64,000 bases of DNA from Pedobacter sp. FW305-3-2-15-E-R2A2. Its GTDB lineage: Bacteria; Bacteroidota; Bacteroidia; Sphingobacteriales; Sphingobacteriaceae. Position 1 is the stretch's first letter. Each line of letters begins with the position of its first letter. Shown in pieces: positions 61,133 to 64,000 of the stretch. The stretch covers positions 3,782,001 to 3,846,000 of the forward strand of contig NZ_CP151803.1 in the NCBI RefSeq assembly GCF_038446955.1. The letters run 5' to 3'. Both the position numbers and the translations under genes were made by a program. The notes beneath the pieces are model-generated. The model saw nothing but the letters and a program-made list of their open reading frames with translations. It ran no database searches and was not told the DNA's origin.

Positions 61133-61806
61133 ACGTTATCGAACTTATAACCAACACCATACATCGATTTGATGTAATCCTGACAGCCTGCCTCTATGAG
61201 TTTCTTTCGTAAGTTTTTGATGTGTGTATAGATGAAGTCAAAATCATCAGAAAGATCAATCTCATCTCCCCATAGGTGTTCTGCGATGGCATTCTTTGTG
61301 ACTACTTTGCGTTGATTGGCGATGAAGTAAACGAGCAGGTCAAATTCTTTCTTCGTCAGGTTGAGCGAGTTGGTGTTGACCTTGACTTTCATGGCCAGGG
61401 TATCAATACTGATCTCATTAAAAACAATGGTATTATTGCCATCAAAGCTCTTCCTGCGGACAATTGCAGTCACTCTGGCCTGGAGTTCAGACAAGTGGAA
61501 GGGTTTGACAAGGTAGTCGTCCGCGCCCAGGTTAAGGCCATCCACTTTATCATCCAGAGAATGGCGGGCAGAAATGATCAGTACGCCATCATTCTTATTC
61601 ATCTTTTTTAAAGCCCGGAGAATCTCCATGCCTTCTCCGCCAGGCAGACTGAGATCCAGCAAGATACAATCGTAACTGTAAAGATTGATCTTTTCTATCG
61701 CGGCACGGTAGTCGCAGGCTACTTCACAGATATTTCCCTCTGCACTAAAATAAGTAAGGATACTTTCCCGAAGTGACTGCTCATCTTCAACTAGTAGTAA
61801 TTTCAT
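61129..61806 (-). CDS. OmpR-family response regulator
   Basis: 225 residues. The receiver has E7/D8, phosphoacceptor D51 (CILLDLSLPGGEG) and Lys in YLVKPFHLSEL. The C-terminal winged helix is KKEFDLLVYFIANQRKVVTKNAIAEHLWG...MYGVGYKF. It lies 39 bp downstream of the LTA-synthase-like gene, so all three genes may be one transcript, suggesting an envelope-related signal. Confidence 0.95.
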   Translation of the reverse strand: MKLLLVEDEQSLRESILTYFSAEGNICEVACDYRAAIEKINLYSYDCILLDLSLPGGEGMEILRALKKMNKNDGVLIISARHSLDDKVDGLNLGADDYLVKPFHLSELQARVTAIVRRKSFDGNNTIVFNEISIDTLAMKVKVNTNSLNLTKKEFDLLVYFIANQRKVVTKNAIAEHLWGDEIDLSDDFDFIYTHIKNLRKKLIEAGCQDYIKSMYGVGYKFDNV

Positions 61807-61845
61807 CGAACAAAGGTTGCTGTAGGTGAATCAATTTAACAATTA

Positions 61846-63804
61846 TTATTGATGCAGGCCGCCATTTTTGAAAAGGTCGTATGCCGTCTGGTAATTGGCG
61901 ATCGCTTCTTTTAAAACATTTCCGGAAAAAGATTTCGGCTGCTGTTCATTCGTTTTCTTATCGTAGATAAAAGTACTTACTTTTTGCTGAGGGCTAAGCA
62001 CGACCAGGCTATCTCTTTTTAGGTAAGCCAGCTTCTGATAGGTTCCCAACAGAATCCTTGGGACATAACCTGCGGCCAAGACATCCTTGCCGTAAAGGTT
62101 GCTTTCGTAGCTCCAGCCAAACAGACTAAATAAAGTTGGATAGAGGTCTATCTGTGAACAAACCTTGTTTACCTCTCTTTTTTTAGCATCCGGCAGATTT
62201 AATACCAGACAGGGAATGTGGTACTTACTGATGTCAATTTCATTTTTCCCGGCACTGCTGGCACAATGATCTGCAACAATGATGACCACCGTGTTTTTGA
62301 ACCAGGGTTTCATCCGGATCTCTTTGATAAACTGACCAATGGCGTAATCAGTATACCTTAAGGCACCGGATCTTCCCGTTCCTGAAGGAATGTCTATTTT
62401 TCCATTTGGATACGTAAAAGGACGGTGGTTAGAGGTTGTCATGATAAAACTGTAAAATGGTTTTCCTTTCTCAAACTGCTCATCACTTCCACGGATCACT
62501 GCATCGTATAAATCTCCGTCGCTGATTCCCCAGGCGTTCTCAAAATGTACTTGTTCATCAGTGATGATCGTCCTTTTGGTCAGGTAGTTGTCGCCAGCCA
62601 TAACTTTTCTGCCCCGGTCGGTAATGTTGTAACCATTGCTGCCGAAATATTGATTCATATTGTCAAAATAGCCATCTCCCCCATAGTAGAAAGTCCGTTC
62701 ATAGCCTGCTTTTTCAAAGATGTTTCCGATCGTAGTCAGGCTGTCATTTTTCGGACGTCTAACGACGCTGCTGCCCGGTGTTGGGGGAATAGCCAGCGAT
62801 AATGCTTCCATACCCCGGACGGTTCTTGTTCCTGTTGCATACATATTGGTAAACAAAAGGTTTGCAGAAGCCAGAGAATCCAATACCGGGGTTAGCCGTT
62901 CCTTATTTCCGAAATGCGACATAAAGTCGGCACTCAGGCTTTCCACTGTAATCATGATCACATTAGGTTTATAAGTGCTTCCGCTACCGCTGATCTTTCT
63001 TTTTATGCTCCGGCTACTGCTCAGGTAGCTGCTGTTTGCTTCCTGTAATTCGGCTCTGATCAGCCGGTATGCTTCCGGTTCATTCAGGAGTTGATAAAAT
63101 TGGTTGTAGTTGAGTTCGTTGTTTTTAAAGGCAGCAAAGATCGAATATATCCCGGCCTTTGCAAGTTCATCATGGAACCTGTTGTTCCCCTCTTCTGCCC
63201 AGGAATTGCGCACAAAGAGGCTGAAAAATAAGGCTAAGAAAATAATTGTCCCGGAAATAAGCCCTCTTATTTTTAAAGGAGTATCTGATTCAAAAGCGGT
63301 TTTAAATACGCCCTTTTTAATCAGTAACCAAAGTATAAAAACACTGATGAGCAGGACTCCGCCAATCAGCAGTGGTAAAGGATAAGATTCGTTGATATTG
63401 TTGATGACTTCATAGGTATACACGAGATAATCTACGGCAATAAAGTTAAACCGACTCTCAAATTCCTGCCAGAAAGTAAGTTCAGCAAAGAAAGAAAATA
63501 CCACGATAATGAGCATTAAAAGTAAGCCGGTATAGCTCATGAAAATATTGAACCACGACTTAATAAAACATTGTGGCAGAAGGAATAAATACAAGGAGTA
63601 AAGCAAGACCAGAAAGACAGACACGCCGAGGTCGTAAAACAAACCCTGAGTAAATATCCGGAAGATAGAAAGGAAGGAAAAATGTGTTTTTTCAATTGTA
63701 GCTGTCACCAGTCCGAGACGAATCAGGAACGACGCGGATATAAAGACAGCTACAAAAGAAAAAAGAACACTGTACCTGTTTTTGAACAAAAAAGTAACGT
63801 TCAT
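61846..63804 (-). CDS. LTA synthase-like membrane sulfatase/phosphotransferase
   Basis: 652 residues. Five membrane helices in the first ~210 residues are followed by an alkaline-phosphatase-superfamily domain: PNVIMITVESLSADFMSHFG, nucleophile region TGTRTVRGMEALS (~322) and the metal pair in VVIIVADHCASSAGK (~507). In Gram-positive bacteria this family polymerises glycerophosphate; in Bacteroidota it more likely adds phosphoglycerol or phosphoethanolamine-type groups to envelope glycans. The substrate is not deducible. Confidence 0.9.
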   Translation of the reverse strand: MNVTFLFKNRYSVLFSFVAVFISASFLIRLGLVTATIEKTHFSFLSIFRIFTQGLFYDLGVSVFLVLLYSLYLFLLPQCFIKSWFNIFMSYTGLLLMLIIVVFSFFAELTFWQEFESRFNFIAVDYLVYTYEVINNINESYPLPLLIGGVLLISVFILWLLIKKGVFKTAFESDTPLKIRGLISGTIIFLALFFSLFVRNSWAEEGNNRFHDELAKAGIYSIFAAFKNNELNYNQFYQLLNEPEAYRLIRAELQEANSSYLSSSRSIKRKISGSGSTYKPNVIMITVESLSADFMSHFGNKERLTPVLDSLASANLLFTNMYATGTRTVRGMEALSLAIPPTPGSSVVRRPKNDSLTTIGNIFEKAGYERTFYYGGDGYFDNMNQYFGSNGYNITDRGRKVMAGDNYLTKRTIITDEQVHFENAWGISDGDLYDAVIRGSDEQFEKGKPFYSFIMTTSNHRPFTYPNGKIDIPSGTGRSGALRYTDYAIGQFIKEIRMKPWFKNTVVIIVADHCASSAGKNEIDISKYHIPCLVLNLPDAKKREVNKVCSQIDLYPTLFSLFGWSYESNLYGKDVLAAGYVPRILLGTYQKLAYLKRDSLVVLSPQQKVSTFIYDKKTNEQQPKSFSGNVLKEAIANYQTAYDLFKNGGLHQ

Positions 63805-63902
63805 AAGACCATAAATTATACCGTCAAATGTACCTTCCTATTCTGAAGAAAAACTGAAGTTAAACAGCTCTTTCAACCTAATTCCCAGGCGAAAGACTGA
63901 TC

Positions 63903-63947
63903 GGTCAGCGGCTTCACATTAAAAAATGAAAAAGCCGCTGATTGACC
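63903..63947. terminator. Inverted repeat near the right edge
   Basis: TCAGCGGCTT (63905-63914) and AAGCCGCTGA (63932-63941) form a perfect 10-bp stem around an A/T-rich loop. It fits a terminator or 3' hairpin for a minus-strand gene ending at 63962. Confidence 0.5.
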
Positions 63948-63961
63948 AGGTGTTTTAAAGT

Positions 63962-64000
63962 TTAGGCAATTTTGTTGCGCTGATCTTCCTTATCATATAA
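63962..64000 (-). CDS. Possible C-terminal end of a minus-strand gene (cut by window edge)
   Basis: An open minus-strand frame reads YDKEDQRNKIA followed by a stop at 63964-63962. A hairpin follows 15 bp later. Too short to identify. Confidence 0.3.
   Translation of the reverse strand, partial: LYDKEDQRNKIA

Overview
The window comes from a Bacteroidota genome, most likely Pedobacter or another member of the Sphingobacteriaceae. This is inferred from gene content: a SusC/SusD pair, a FecI-like sigma factor with a FecR anti-sigma factor, a split DsbD, LytS/LytTR regulators, PorT-like outer-membrane barrels, and almost no Shine-Dalgarno sequences. I saw no rRNA, tRNA, CRISPR array, insertion sequence or phage genes. 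The left edge cuts a riboflavin gene (ribB/ribBA N-terminus, minus strand). The right edge may cut the last codons of another minus-strand gene.

Positions 1-8.8 kb hold small housekeeping and accessory genes: an AraC regulator, an ASCH-like protein, YiaA, a Crp/Fnr regulator followed by a quinone reductase, an ExbD-like protein, and a MocR regulator divergent from an acetyltransferase. A small secreted protein is present twice (3.3 and 5.9 kb) with a conserved upstream region; the first copy is frameshifted. Positions 8.8-17.4 kb hold a minimal polysaccharide-type locus (GH95-like hydrolase, SusD, SusC) divergent from a lipoprotein phosphoesterase and a barrel protein. Positions 17.4-25.3 kb hold a TerY-P type stress module: Ser/Thr kinase, PP2C phosphatase and two von Willebrand A proteins in one tight operon, with a large PAS histidine kinase and TerD next to it. 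A methyltransferase, an MFS transporter, a cupin and a barrel protein follow.

Positions 28.3-33.9 kb hold the most unusual locus. A LytTR response regulator and a LytS-type kinase (plus strand) alternate with a 56-residue lanthipeptide-type precursor and a full-length LanB dehydratase (minus strand). The precursor has no cysteine, and no LanC cyclase, protease or transporter lies nearby, so the product could be a linear dehydrated peptide. The precursor and LanB promoters share a 39-bp element, 27/39 identical without gaps. It contains two direct half-sites 21 bp apart, with a TTATC box 22 bp further downstream in both. This is the arrangement expected if the LytTR regulator next door controls both genes.

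Positions 34.2-43.1 kb hold an L,D-transpeptidase, a second Crp/Fnr regulator, an AhpD-like protein, a large zinc metalloprotease, the split DsbD pair, FecR and a sigma factor. Positions 43.1-49.7 kb are a TetR-controlled RND efflux operon (tetR, adaptor, pump, outer-membrane channel) with three near-identical TTAACA-S-TGTTAA operators. Positions 49.8-54.1 kb hold three exported proteins of unknown function and a perfect 36-bp palindrome. A GH18 chitinase, a LacI regulator with uxuA and an SDR (uronate catabolism), a purple-acid-phosphatase-like protein, and an LTA-synthase-like sulfatase with a two-component pair complete the window.
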